This document shows, piece by piece, positions 41,419-50,617 of a DNA stretch of 64,000 nucleotides. The notes below the pieces were generated by a model, which saw nothing but the letters and a program-made list of their open reading frames with translations, ran no database searches and was not told the DNA's origin. Both the position numbers and the translations under genes were made by a program. The DNA comes from Pelethousia sp034933245 (GTDB lineage Bacteria > Bacillota > Clostridia > Christensenellales > CAG-138), in contig JAYFNX010000013.1 of NCBI GenBank assembly GCA_034933245.1, forward strand, positions 78,068-142,067, written 5' to 3'. Each line of letters opens with the position of its first letter. Position 1 is the stretch's first letter.

Positions 41419-42962
41419 TAATATCCAAGCTTAATGGCCCGGGCAAAGAGCTTTGCGGAAATGGGCGCGGCCTTGCTTCCACCGCCGCCCGCCTGCTCCA
41501 GAATGATGCAAATAGCCAGCGGATGCTCGTCATCCTGAACAAAGCCGGTGAACCAGGCATGGGTGTTCACGCTTTTATCGGAGGAGATTTCAGCGGTGCC
41601 GGTTTTCCCGCCCACAGCATAGCCTTTTATGGCCGCTTTCGTGCCCGTACCGCTTTCGACCACGCCAAGCATGGCTTCTTGAACAATTTCCGCTTCCGCT
41701 GCGGAAAGAATCGTCTTGTATATTTTATTGGTCTGGGTAGCCCGAACATAGTTGTTCTTTGTAACCACCTTGGAAAGAAGCCGGGGCTGCATCATCACAC
41801 CGTCGTTGGCTACCGCGGCAGTGAGCATGCACATTTGCATGGGGGTCATACTGTCTTTATATTGGCCTACGCCGCTCCAGGCAAGATTCAGCTGCGTATC
41901 GGGCGTCTGATAACTGCTGGAATAAAGCAGAAGGTCGTCAAAAAGAAACGAGTCGCCAATGCAGAGATCCTGAGCCGTTTGGGCCATCTTCGCAGGACCG
42001 ATTTCCATGGCAAGCCTTGCAAACACGTTGTTACAAGATTTCGCATAAGCCTCAAACAGGGTGAGCTCTCCGTGGTATTGGCTCTGATAATCCCGGACAA
42101 TGCTGTATTTTTGAACGGTATCCGGCTCTGCGCCCGTATCCTCCGCACCCTCCTTATCCCGGTCGTATGCTTGTTCGCTGCTTTGAACGAATTCCGAATC
42201 GTCCACGGCGACATCCGGCAGGAATTTTCCCGTTTGCTTATCAAACACCAAAGCTCCCGAACAATCAAAAGTTCGTTCCGTAACGCCGGGGAGGTAACGT
42301 AACGCGGCAATCAGGGTTACCGTTTTGAAAGTGGAGCCCGGCGTATATTTACCCATGGTAACCCGGTTTACCATGGCGCTGGCGGCCAGTTCCCGGGTTC
42401 CCTCGATATAATCTTCCATATAATTTGGGTCAAAGGTGGGTTGGCTGACGGAGCAGAGAATCTCGCCGGTTTTATAATTGAGCATGACGATGGCGCCCCA
42501 ATAATCGTCCATCAGATCATAGGCATAATCGCATAAATCCGCGTCAATGGTGAGCATAACGGAAGAACCCACCCGCACACCCGAACTGAACGTTTCCATA
42601 AAACGGTCCGCCACATCTTGATCAAACCCAAGGAGATATTTGGCAAACATGCTTTCCGCCCCTAAGGTTTGGCCGTAGCTATCCCCCACAACATGGCAGA
42701 TGGCGCGGCGGCGCGCTTTGTCCGTGGAATAGCGGCGGGTGCCCGATTCGGTTGTATAGGCCAGGAGGGCACCGTTTCGATCCGCGATGCGCCCGGCCTG
42801 TACATTGTTTTTTTGGGCCTGGACACGGCTGTTGTAGGGGCTGGTAAACCATCGGGCGCCATAAGCTCCCACGATGTAAACCAGGTATATGCATAGCACC
42901 AGAAACATGGCGCAAAAGAGCGCAAGCATGGCTTTGATATAGTTGCGTGTATTACGCTTCAT
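41418..42962 (-). CDS. Class B penicillin-binding protein (PbpA/FtsI-like transpeptidase)
   Basis: ATG at 42962 (GGAGG upstream) gives 514 residues; the longer frame is antisense-like. One N-terminal membrane helix (about 12-33), a dimerisation region, then the transpeptidase domain: S210-TFK in PGSTFK, SCN in AKSCNN and KTGTAE near residue 460. No PASTA domain. It cross-links peptidoglycan and is expected to work with the SEDS protein encoded just upstream (11-bp overlap), matching known SEDS-bPBP pairs. Last gene of the FHA-ftsW-pbp operon. Confidence 0.92.
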   Translation of the reverse strand: MKRNTRNYIKAMLALFCAMFLVLCIYLVYIVGAYGARWFTSPYNSRVQAQKNNVQAGRIADRNGALLAYTTESGTRRYSTDKARRRAICHVVGDSYGQTLGAESMFAKYLLGFDQDVADRFMETFSSGVRVGSSVMLTIDADLCDYAYDLMDDYWGAIVMLNYKTGEILCSVSQPTFDPNYMEDYIEGTRELAASAMVNRVTMGKYTPGSTFKTVTLIAALRYLPGVTERTFDCSGALVFDKQTGKFLPDVAVDDSEFVQSSEQAYDRDKEGAEDTGAEPDTVQKYSIVRDYQSQYHGELTLFEAYAKSCNNVFARLAMEIGPAKMAQTAQDLCIGDSFLFDDLLLYSSSYQTPDTQLNLAWSGVGQYKDSMTPMQMCMLTAAVANDGVMMQPRLLSKVVTKNNYVRATQTNKIYKTILSAAEAEIVQEAMLGVVESGTGTKAAIKGYAVGGKTGTAEISSDKSVNTHAWFTGFVQDDEHPLAICIILEQAGGGGSKAAPISAKLFARAIKLGY

Positions 42963-44241
42963 GGCCGCCTCCTTTCCCCATACTTGCCAGCCTGTCTCGC
43001 TCCATGGCTTCGTCCATGGCATCCTCCAGCATATCTCCGTTTCGCATGGCAATGCCTTCCAGAATTCCAAGGAGCATCATGGAGGCGATGAGGGAACTGC
43101 CCCCGTGGCTCACGAAGGGCATGGTAATGCCCGTGAGGGGGATGAGCTTGATGACGCCGCCTATGATAATGAAGCTTTGAAGGGTAATGAGCACGGTGCA
43201 GCCAAATGCCACCAGCATCAGATACCGGTCCCGCGCATAAAGCGCCACCAAAGCGCCCCGTATGATAAACACAAGATACAGCGCGATGACGGCAATGCCG
43301 AAAATAATGCCGAATTCCTCGCAAATGACGGCAAAAATATAATCCGTATTGTAGGCGGGGATGGATTTGGGCAGGCCCTGGGTAAGGCCCAAGCCCCATA
43401 TGCCGCCGGAGGCGATAGCCATAAGCCCCTGGGCGATCTGGTAACCGCTGGTTTCGTAGGTAGCCCAAGGGTTGCGCCAGATGGCCACTCTGGCGCGCAC
43501 ATGGTCGAAGATGAAATAGCTGGCTACCGCGCCGATACAGCCGGCGCCCAGGCCAACAAGCGTCACCTTCACATCCCCGGTAGCCGTGTAGAATATGATG
43601 AGATAGGTGCCCGCAATAAGCAAGGCAGCGCCCAAATCCCGCTCCATTACAAGGATGCCGCAAACGAAAATGGCAAAAAGCGCCGATGGCAGCCAATCCC
43701 GCCAGCCATTTTGTTCGGTGAGGTAATTGGCGGCCACAAACACGAGGGCCACCTTCACAAATTCCGAGGGCTGGAAAGAGAAGCCGGCGATGGTGATCCA
43801 GTTTTTTGCGCCGCCCTGCTCTTTCCCTATGATAAGCAGCACACTCAGAATGGCCAAACTGCCCACAATCATCACCCAGTTGAGCTTTTGAAAGAAGGAT
43901 GGCTTATGCATGAGCCCCACACAAACAAACATGGCTACCATGCCCAACCCGTAGAGCAGTAGTTGACGAAATGCCGTTTCCGGTGAGAGCCGATATTGTA
44001 CGATCATACCGATGGCCGCGAGAAGATTGGCGATAACCAGAAGAAAACGGTCCGCATAGCGGGAGATCCACTGCAGGCAAATATACTGCAAAAATAGCAG
44101 CACGATCAACGCCAGAGCAAAACCCAGCGCCCAAGGGTCAAAGCTTTCATCCCGCAGGGAAAGCAAGGCGAAGGCCATGAATTCAAAAAGCATTACGATG
44201 CAGAGCAACCCCAGGGCGCTCATATGCCGCACTCTGTTCAT
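42952..44241 (-). CDS. SEDS glycosyltransferase, FtsW/SpoVE-like
   Basis: ATG at 44241 (GGGAGG, 7 bases before) gives 429 residues with about ten membrane helices. Family marks: SSLI near the C-terminus, KLIPLTGITMPFVSHGG, and the loop TSGYQIAQGLMAIASGGIWGLGL. It polymerises lipid II. Paired with the class B PBP downstream and overlapping the FHA gene by 4 bp, so it is the second SEDS enzyme in the window besides rodA at 4876. Division versus sporulation role cannot be told from sequence alone. Confidence 0.9.
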   Translation of the reverse strand: MNRVRHMSALGLLCIVMLFEFMAFALLSLRDESFDPWALGFALALIVLLFLQYICLQWISRYADRFLLVIANLLAAIGMIVQYRLSPETAFRQLLLYGLGMVAMFVCVGLMHKPSFFQKLNWVMIVGSLAILSVLLIIGKEQGGAKNWITIAGFSFQPSEFVKVALVFVAANYLTEQNGWRDWLPSALFAIFVCGILVMERDLGAALLIAGTYLIIFYTATGDVKVTLVGLGAGCIGAVASYFIFDHVRARVAIWRNPWATYETSGYQIAQGLMAIASGGIWGLGLTQGLPKSIPAYNTDYIFAVICEEFGIIFGIAVIALYLVFIIRGALVALYARDRYLMLVAFGCTVLITLQSFIIIGGVIKLIPLTGITMPFVSHGGSSLIASMMLLGILEGIAMRNGDMLEDAMDEAMERDRLASMGKGGGHEA

Positions 44242-44702
44242 GCCTGTCCCTCCCAAGGCGTGCGTTTAAGCTTATAGTGAAATTCCACTTGGCCAAGGCG
44301 CACCAAATCTCCATCATGCAACAAGGCCGTCCGCTTTTGCGGCCTCTCCCCGTTGATCCATATCTTCGCCCGGCCCTTGGGACGGATATACCCTTCGCCG
44401 CGCTTTTCAAAAAGCAGCGCATGGCGGCGCCGGACGCTTCGATCGTCAATATATATATCACACCGAGGGCTGCGGCCAATGAGATTGGAGCGCACCAATA
44501 CATAACCGCCCTCCTGGGTATCGTAAGGAGGCAGGAATTCGATGTGCCGCGCATAACCGTCCTGTAGCCAGTGCAGGGCCCGGCGCTGCTCCTGATATTC
44601 GCTGACAGAGTGATATATGATGCGGGAGAGGATATACAGAATGATTCCCACAAACACATAGCGCATGATCAGCGTAGCAAGGGAATAGGCATTGGCTGCC
44701 AT
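44238..44702 (-). CDS. Membrane-anchored FHA-domain protein
   Basis: A 154-residue protein: N-terminal membrane helix (about 8-30), then a forkhead-associated domain (about 65-150) with GRSPRCDIYIDD and SVRRRHALL, the phosphothreonine-binding Arg and Ser/His motifs. It should read Ser/Thr phosphorylation and could dock or regulate the FtsW/PBP pair encoded in the same operon (ATGA overlap with ftsW). No kinase gene is visible in the window. An extended -10 (TGGTATAAT, TATAAT at 44737-44732) lies upstream. Confidence 0.88.
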   Translation of the reverse strand: MAANAYSLATLIMRYVFVGIILYILSRIIYHSVSEYQEQRRALHWLQDGYARHIEFLPPYDTQEGGYVLVRSNLIGRSPRCDIYIDDRSVRRRHALLFEKRGEGYIRPKGRAKIWINGERPQKRTALLHDGDLVRLGQVEFHYKLKRTPWEGQA

Positions 44703-44809
44703 AGATTCCTCCTAGTGTTTTCCTATAGGAGATTATACCATATCCTGCGGCGCGAACTATGTCCGGTTTTTGAATTTTGGGAAGGCTGCCTGCTTTTCTA
44801 AGGAGAAGT

Positions 44810-44851
44810 TTTTTCAAAGAAAAAACGCTTCGCAAACGAGAACGAAGCGTT
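44810..44851 (-). terminator. Terminator of the GntR regulator
   Basis: Minus strand AACGCTTCG/CGAAGCGTT (44824-44851), followed by T6 and CTTTG. Confidence 0.8.
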
Positions 44852-44884
44852 GCAATTAAACAGGAAGAGCTGGCGTACGATTCC

Positions 44885-45556
44885 TCAATCCAGCAAGGAA
44901 GAGGAGAGAAGCAGTTGCTTGGTACTTTCCAAGTGGGTGCGTAGAAGCGCGGTGGCCAGCTCGGCATCGTGGCTTTCGCACGCGTCGATCAACTGGCCGT
45001 GTTCCTCCACGGAATAAAGCTGGGCGCTCCCGCCGCCATCAAAATAGGGATAGAGGTAACGGTCTACATTGGCGTGCATCTGCTCAATCAGCGTGAGCAA
45101 AAAAGCGTTGTCACAGGGCGCATACAGGGCGGAATGCAAGGACAGGTTGAGCCTGTAGCTATTGTAATAATCTTGTCTTTCGGCAAAACGGTCTAAAAAC
45201 TCACGGGCTTTATCGATATCCCCCGGGCTTATAAAAGGAATCGCGGCGCGCAAAGCCCCCAACTCCAGCATAATACGGGCATCCATTACGTTGCCCATTT
45301 CCTTTTGGGATAGCTTCGTTACCACTGCGCCCCGGTTTGGGTAGATGCGAACCAAACCTTGCGATTCCAACTGGCGGAAAGCTTCCCGCACGGGAATATG
45401 GCTCACATTAAGAGCAGCGGAAATTTCATCCTGCTTGAGGGGCATGTTTCCCGGCAACGCGCCGCGAATGATAGCGGAGCGAATTACCTGAAACACCCAA
45501 TCACGGGCGGCCATAGAGCGGGGAAGCAGTTCTTCGGCAATTTTCTTGAGTTCCAT
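44885..45556 (-). CDS. GntR family regulator (FadR/FCD subgroup)
   Basis: A 223-residue regulator: winged helix (about 15-80, LKQDEISAALNVSHIPVREAFRQLESQGLVRIYPNRGAVV, positions 45500-45320), then an all-helical FCD ligand-binding domain (about 90-215). The FCD fold usually binds a metal and a small organic acid. It has its own terminator and lies between the FHA and PBP1A transcription units. Neither neighbour is an obvious metabolic target, so ligand and regulon are unknown. Confidence 0.88.
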   Translation of the reverse strand: MELKKIAEELLPRSMAARDWVFQVIRSAIIRGALPGNMPLKQDEISAALNVSHIPVREAFRQLESQGLVRIYPNRGAVVTKLSQKEMGNVMDARIMLELGALRAAIPFISPGDIDKAREFLDRFAERQDYYNSYRLNLSLHSALYAPCDNAFLLTLIEQMHANVDRYLYPYFDGGGSAQLYSVEEHGQLIDACESHDAELATALLRTHLESTKQLLLSSSLLD

Positions 45557-45661
45557 AGCTATCTTCCTTGCACCATATGCTTTCTATCGTAATATTTTCC
45601 ACCTCCTATGGTAACGATTCCCGGCGTAAGCGTCAAGCCATAAGTTTTTTAATTTATGCCT

Positions 45662-48076
45662 TTAGGCGGCCGGCGTGGGAGAGGGCGAAGCCTTGGGCCG
45701 AACAGATGCGGAAGGGGTCGGAGAAACAGCGGGAATGGTGATGGGAATTTCAATATCGATAACGGCCTCCTTGGTGGTAACGGCCTTTTTGGGGGAGGCC
45801 GGGCCTTGAACGCGCTTGTTTCCTACCCGCATTTCCGCATGAACGGGCAAAACATAATAGGTATAGGTTCGTCCGGCAAGCGCTGCCTCGTCCGTATAGC
45901 GAACCGCACCCTTACCTTGCCATTCCTTTACCATTGCGGGGCTTTCCAGCCCCTCCTGGCGGTAAAGCTGGTAGACGGCAAAGCTCTCCCGGCCTGTGAA
46001 GGAGATAAGCGGACGGCCATCCGTGCCGATGGAAACGGAAAAGCTTGCAGGCGGGGAAGGAACGACCCAATAATTGCTTTCGGCGGTAGGCTGGCTTCCT
46101 TCCACAAACACCTCGGAAAGGATGGCGCTCTTGGGGGTGAGGGCAGTGGCCAACACGGCTTCATGCGCGTTCTCCAGGGTGCGTTTATCCAGCTTATATA
46201 CGTTTACACCTGCGGGCATGGAAAAATCACGGGCCTGTCTATCCGCATAGATATCCCGAAAAAGCTCTCCCAAAACTAGAGCGGGGTATTTTCCCCCCGT
46301 GGCGTCAGAAGGCAAGGCGCCATCTTCGCTGCTGTCGTACCCCATCCAGACAGCGGCGGCATAATCGGAAGAATAGCAGGCCATCCAGGCATCCCGGTTC
46401 CCTTCCTCCTGGCCGACGGTGCCTGTTTTGCCCGCCAAGGGAATGCCGAGTTCCCCTAGCCTGTGCCCGGTTCCGTCCTCGATGGCGCTTTGGAGCATGC
46501 TGGTGAGAATATAGGTATTCTGTTCAGAAAGCACCCGGCGGCTTTCGGGCTGATACTGATAAAGCACATTTCCGGTGCTGTCCGTGATTTTTTCAATAAC
46601 GGTGGGGGTATTGTATAGGCCGCCGGAGGCAAAAGAGGCATAGGCGGCCGCCATCTGCCAGGGAGATACGCCATAGGTAAACCCGCCCAGGGCAAGGGCT
46701 AAACTGGTATCATCCGGATCAAAGGAAATACCGCAGTTTGTTGCAAACGCCTTGCCGTCGCGCAGGCCGATATCCGATAGGACTTTCACGGCCGGCACGT
46801 TTAGCGAACGGGTTACGGCTTCCCGCAGCGTGACCCAACCGTAGTATTTGTTCCCATAATTGTTGGGCGTGTAATCTGCAAAGCTGGTGGGCTCATCTAA
46901 AATCAGGGTTGCGGCCGTATAGCCATGGGACTCGAGCGCCGGAGCATAGGCGATAACCGGCTTAATAACGGAGCCGGGCTGTCTGCGAATATCCGTAGCT
47001 CTGTTAAAGGCCATGGCGGTTTCATATTTACCCCGGCCGCCCACCAAAGCGCGAACATAGCCCGTATTCGCTTCCTGCACGACAATGGCTGCTTGCGCGC
47101 CTTCCGGGAAGAGGGAGTCTTCCTGAAAGATTTCCTCACAACTAGCTTGAAGAGCGGGATCCATGGCGGTATAAATACGGTATCCTCCTGTAAGCAGCGC
47201 ATCGCTATCCACGTGGAGCAATTCCATGGCGGAACGCAGAGCCGTATCCACATAATAGCCCCTTTGTTCTTTAGCTGTACCATCATGAAGAATAACCATT
47301 TTTTCGCTTTCCGCGGCGCTGCGTTCCGAATCGTTGAGATAACCGTATTCCCACATAAGGCCCAAGATGGTGTTTCGCCGGCCTACAGACGCTTCATAAT
47401 CCAGATGCGGGGCAAATTTGGAAGGGGATTTGAGAATGCCGGCCAGCAATGCCGCCTGAGACACGGAAAGATCCTTGGCATGAACGCCAAAATATCCCAG
47501 GGCGGCCGCTTCGATCCCATAATAACCGCCGCCAAAATATACATAGTTCAGATACATTTCAAGAATTTCATCCTTGGAATACATGGTCTCCATTTGGCAG
47601 GCCAGAACGGCTTCCTCGAGCTTGCGGGATATGGTTTTGGTGGAGGTGAGATGGCTGAGCTTGATGAGCTGTTGGCTTATAGTGGAAGCTCCCTGCACAT
47701 AGCCTCCCGCTTGGATGTCTTTCCAGGCCGCGCCTGCAATGCGAATCACATCGATGCCGGGGTGGTCGTAAAATCGGGCGTCTTCGGCTGAAATGAAAGC
47801 CTGACGCACCTGCAAAGGGATATCGTCTATGGATAAGGGCACCCTGTCCTCGCTGCTATGCAAACGGGTGATCTCTTCCCCCGTCCCATCGTATAGCACC
47901 AGCGTTTGCTCTGCATCCAAAATATTGTGCGGATCAAAATCATGCCAGGCATTTAGATCCCAGAACTTGGCGGCGACAAATAGCACGAAAAACAGCGCCG
48001 CAAGCATCAGCGCCAAGGCCAAGCCCCGTATAAAAAATAACAACCGGCCCCTCTTTTTGCTACCCTTTTTTCCCAC
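45662..48076 (-). CDS. Class A penicillin-binding protein (PBP1A-like)
   Basis: An 804-residue bifunctional enzyme. N-terminal membrane helix (about 10-33); GT51 glycosyltransferase domain with EDARFYDHPGID and GASTISQQLIK; transpeptidase domain with S-x-x-K in RQPGSVIKP, SLN motif RSLNVPAVK and KTGTVGQEEG. A C-terminal fibronectin-like segment and a Pro/Ser/Ala tail (SPTPSASVRPKASPSPTPAA) end the chain. It polymerises and cross-links peptidoglycan. Monocistronic. Length and domain order are standard. Confidence 0.95.
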   Translation of the reverse strand: MGKKGSKKRGRLLFFIRGLALALMLAALFFVLFVAAKFWDLNAWHDFDPHNILDAEQTLVLYDGTGEEITRLHSSEDRVPLSIDDIPLQVRQAFISAEDARFYDHPGIDVIRIAGAAWKDIQAGGYVQGASTISQQLIKLSHLTSTKTISRKLEEAVLACQMETMYSKDEILEMYLNYVYFGGGYYGIEAAALGYFGVHAKDLSVSQAALLAGILKSPSKFAPHLDYEASVGRRNTILGLMWEYGYLNDSERSAAESEKMVILHDGTAKEQRGYYVDTALRSAMELLHVDSDALLTGGYRIYTAMDPALQASCEEIFQEDSLFPEGAQAAIVVQEANTGYVRALVGGRGKYETAMAFNRATDIRRQPGSVIKPVIAYAPALESHGYTAATLILDEPTSFADYTPNNYGNKYYGWVTLREAVTRSLNVPAVKVLSDIGLRDGKAFATNCGISFDPDDTSLALALGGFTYGVSPWQMAAAYASFASGGLYNTPTVIEKITDSTGNVLYQYQPESRRVLSEQNTYILTSMLQSAIEDGTGHRLGELGIPLAGKTGTVGQEEGNRDAWMACYSSDYAAAVWMGYDSSEDGALPSDATGGKYPALVLGELFRDIYADRQARDFSMPAGVNVYKLDKRTLENAHEAVLATALTPKSAILSEVFVEGSQPTAESNYWVVPSPPASFSVSIGTDGRPLISFTGRESFAVYQLYRQEGLESPAMVKEWQGKGAVRYTDEAALAGRTYTYYVLPVHAEMRVGNKRVQGPASPKKAVTTKEAVIDIEIPITIPAVSPTPSASVRPKASPSPTPAA

Positions 48077-48382
48077 GGAATGCGCCTCCCCCTATAAAAC
48101 TTGCACAAGTCTAGCATTGCCCAAATAAGGAGAGAAAAATCACCTGCAATTGGGATTTGCCGCTGGAAAACGGGCGGCAAGATGAACCTTGCGCGGGCGG
48201 GGTAGGAACGGTTATAATAAGCATACTGTGAAAATCAAGGTAATTTTAGGAAATGCGGACCAAAAACCATGCAATGTGCTAGCCTTACCGGCCAGCCGGC
48301 AATGCGTACGCTTCATGCCAGGCAAGAGAGCCGGAGACATGGGCATAACCATATGGATTATACACAGAGGGGAGGGCATGTT
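48077..48382. other. Intergenic region between PBP1A and nth
   Basis: About 300 bp. Holds the nth-obg promoter (below). The frame upstream of nth's chosen start (48269-48382) is open but has no SD. Nothing else seen. Confidence 0.5.
48189..48218 (+). promoter_or_regulatory. Promoter of the nth-obg-yhbY operon
   Basis: TTGCGC (48189-48194), an 18-bp spacer, TATAAT (48213-48218). Confidence 0.6.
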
Positions 48383-49048
48383 ATGCGGGAAAGCAAGAAA
48401 ACGAAAGAGACGCGCATTCGGCATATTTTGGACGCGCTGGCGGAAGCCTATCCGGATGCAGCGCCCCAACTGCATTTTTCCAATCCGTTTGAGTTGCTCA
48501 TCGCAACCATGCTTAGCGCCCAGTGCACGGATAAGCAGGTCAATAAAACCACCCAAGCACTTTTTCCCGTTTATAATACGCCGGAAAAATTTGCCGCCGC
48601 TACGGAAGCGGAGCTGGAACCCTACATTAAAGCGTGTGGTCTGTTCAAAACTAAGGGCAGAAATATTATTGCGTCCTGCCGTATTCTTATGGAAAAATAC
48701 GGCGGGGAAGTACCGAAAAGCCTGGATGCGCTTACAACCTTGCCCGGGGTCGGCCGGAAAACCGCCAATGTGGTGCTTTCCAATGCCTTTGGCCAGCCTG
48801 CCATCGCGGTGGATACCCACGTGTTCCGGGTGGCCAACCGCATGGGGCTTGCCAGCGCGAAGGATGTGCTGCATACGGAACAGCAGCTCATGGAAAACAT
48901 ACCGAAAGAAGAGTGGTCCATTGCCCACCACTGGCTGATTTTTCACGGCAGGCGGGTTTGCAGCGCCCGCAATCCAAACTGCGATGCCTGCACTGTACAA
49001 CCTTATTGCCTCAATCAGCCCCCAAAGGGCACGGAAAGGAAAAAATGA
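48383..49048 (+). CDS. nth: Endonuclease III
   Basis: ATG 48383 is set by GGGGAGGG 6 bases upstream, giving 221 residues. This DNA glycosylase/AP lyase removes oxidised pyrimidines. Visible: helix-hairpin-helix LPGVGRKTANVV with catalytic Lys126, catalytic Asp144 in VDTHVFRV, and the [4Fe-4S] loop Cys193-x6-Cys200-x2-Cys203-x5-Cys209. Followed 3 bases later by obg; the pair and yhbY form one operon. Confidence 0.96.
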   Translation: MRESKKTKETRIRHILDALAEAYPDAAPQLHFSNPFELLIATMLSAQCTDKQVNKTTQALFPVYNTPEKFAAATEAELEPYIKACGLFKTKGRNIIASCRILMEKYGGEVPKSLDALTTLPGVGRKTANVVLSNAFGQPAIAVDTHVFRVANRMGLASAKDVLHTEQQLMENIPKEEWSIAHHWLIFHGRRVCSARNPNCDACTVQPYCLNQPPKGTERKK

Positions 49049-49051
49049 ACC

Positions 49052-50317
49052 ATGCAATTTGTGGATAAAACGAAAATCGCCATCAAAGCAGGAGACGGGG
49101 GAGACGGATGCGCAAGCTTCCACCGGGAAAAATACGTGGCAAAGGGCGGGCCGGATGGCGGGGACGGCGGCCGAGGTGGCAACGTAGTCTTTTTTTCGGA
49201 TCCCAACATGAGCACGCTGCTGGACTTTAAGTTTATGCGCCATTACAGGGCGGAAAAGGGAGAAAACGGGAAGGCGAAGCTCTCCCGCGGCCGGAACGGC
49301 GAGGATCTGATCGTGCGGGTGCCCGTAGGCACCCTGGTGCGAGATATCGAAAGCGGGCGGATCGTGGCGGATATGAACAAACCGGAGAAAAGCCGCATCG
49401 TGCTCCATGGCGGCCGGGGCGGGAAAGGTAACGCCCGCTTTGCAACCCCCACCCGCCAGAGCCCCCGATTTGCCCAACCCGGCCAGAAAACCCTGGAGCA
49501 TGAGGTGGAGCTGGAATTGCTTACCATTGCGGATGTGGGCCTGGTGGGCTTGCCCAATGTGGGGAAGAGCACGATCCTTTCGGTTCTAACCAGCGCCCGC
49601 CCAAAGATCGCGAACTATCATTTTACCACCCTCACCCCAAACTTGGGCGTGGTGCAGCGCTATGATAAAAGCTTTGTTTTGGCGGATATTCCCGGCCTTA
49701 TTGAAGGCGCGGCCGAGGGGGCTGGCCTAGGCCATGATTTCCTCCGCCATGTGGAACGCACCCGCATGCTCGTGCATGTGCTGGATATTTCCGGTTGCGA
49801 GGGCCGGGATCCCCTAGCGGATTACCGGCAAATCAACGAAGAACTCAGCCGTTATAGCAGCCGCCTGGCCGGATTACCGCAACTTATTGCTGCCAACAAG
49901 ATGGACATAACCGGGGCGCAAGAGAACTTGGAGAGGTTGCGGGAGGAATTGGGCGAGGATGCCCGCATATTCCCGGTCTCCGCAGCCACGGCCCAGGGCT
50001 TCGACCCGCTTCTGGATGAAATCCTTCGTACGCTTGCGGATCTGCCGCGAAGCTATTCCTTTGAGGAAGAGGATATGGTGGAGGGCCACCGCTATGAGCC
50101 GGGCTTTGAAATCGAATTGGACGGGGACGTATTCGTGGTGCGAGGCGGAAGCGTGGATTATCTGCTGGATACCACCTATGCGGACGATGAGGAATCCATG
50201 CGGCGCTTTCAACAATTTTTGCTCAAGGAAGGTATCATAGATGCGCTGCGCCAGCGGGGCGCCAACGAGGAAAGCACCATCCGAATGGGCGAGTGGGAAT
50301 TTGACTTTATTGATTAA
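49052..50317 (+). CDS. obg: GTPase Obg/CgtA
   Basis: A 421-residue ribosome-associated GTPase. The glycine-rich Obg fold (1-158) has KAGDGGDGCASFHREK and GRGGKGNARF; the G domain has GLPNVGKS, DIPGLIEGA and ANKMD; the C-terminal OCT domain (about 345-421, EIELDGDVFVVRG) is present, as in most Firmicutes. It acts in 50S assembly, stress response and entry into sporulation in Bacillus. Cotranscribed with nth and yhbY. Confidence 0.97.
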   Translation: MQFVDKTKIAIKAGDGGDGCASFHREKYVAKGGPDGGDGGRGGNVVFFSDPNMSTLLDFKFMRHYRAEKGENGKAKLSRGRNGEDLIVRVPVGTLVRDIESGRIVADMNKPEKSRIVLHGGRGGKGNARFATPTRQSPRFAQPGQKTLEHEVELELLTIADVGLVGLPNVGKSTILSVLTSARPKIANYHFTTLTPNLGVVQRYDKSFVLADIPGLIEGAAEGAGLGHDFLRHVERTRMLVHVLDISGCEGRDPLADYRQINEELSRYSSRLAGLPQLIAANKMDITGAQENLERLREELGEDARIFPVSAATAQGFDPLLDEILRTLADLPRSYSFEEEDMVEGHRYEPGFEIELDGDVFVVRGGSVDYLLDTTYADDEESMRRFQQFLLKEGIIDALRQRGANEESTIRMGEWEFDFID

Positions 50318-50332
50318 GACGGAGAGGTATTT

Positions 50333-50617
50333 ATGACAGGAAAAGAGCGGGCCAAGCTGCGCGGCATGGCCAACACCATACAACCCATTTTTCAAATCGG
50401 AAAAAGCGGCATTGGGGAAACCATGGTCGAGCAACTCGGCAGGGCCTTGGATGCACGGGAACTGATTAAAATTACCGTGCTGGAAACGGCCGACGTAACC
50501 GCCCGGGAAGCCTGCGGCCAGCTTTGCGAGGCCCTGCGGGCCGAACCCGTGCAGTGCATCGGCCGGAAGATCACCCTGTATCGCCGCAACGAAAAGGAAC
50601 CGAAGATTGAACTTTAA
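50333..50617 (+). CDS. yhbY: YhbY-type ribosome-associated RNA-binding protein
   Basis: A 94-residue CRS1/YhbY (CRM) domain protein. The RNA-binding signature is in KIGKSGIGETMVEQLGRAL and the C-terminal IGRKITLYRRN. It associates with pre-50S particles. SD GGAGAGG precedes ATG 50333, 15 bp after obg, so it shares the operon. Its stop overlaps the 3' end of the convergent membrane protein gene by 4 bases. Confidence 0.93.
   Translation: MTGKERAKLRGMANTIQPIFQIGKSGIGETMVEQLGRALDARELIKITVLETADVTAREACGQLCEALRAEPVQCIGRKITLYRRNEKEPKIEL

Noticed and set aside
42943..43962. 339-residue plus-strand ORF over ftsW
   Set aside because: Antisense shadow; no membrane or domain character.
48212..49501. 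429-residue minus-strand ORF over nth/obg
   Set aside because: Antisense to two well-supported genes.
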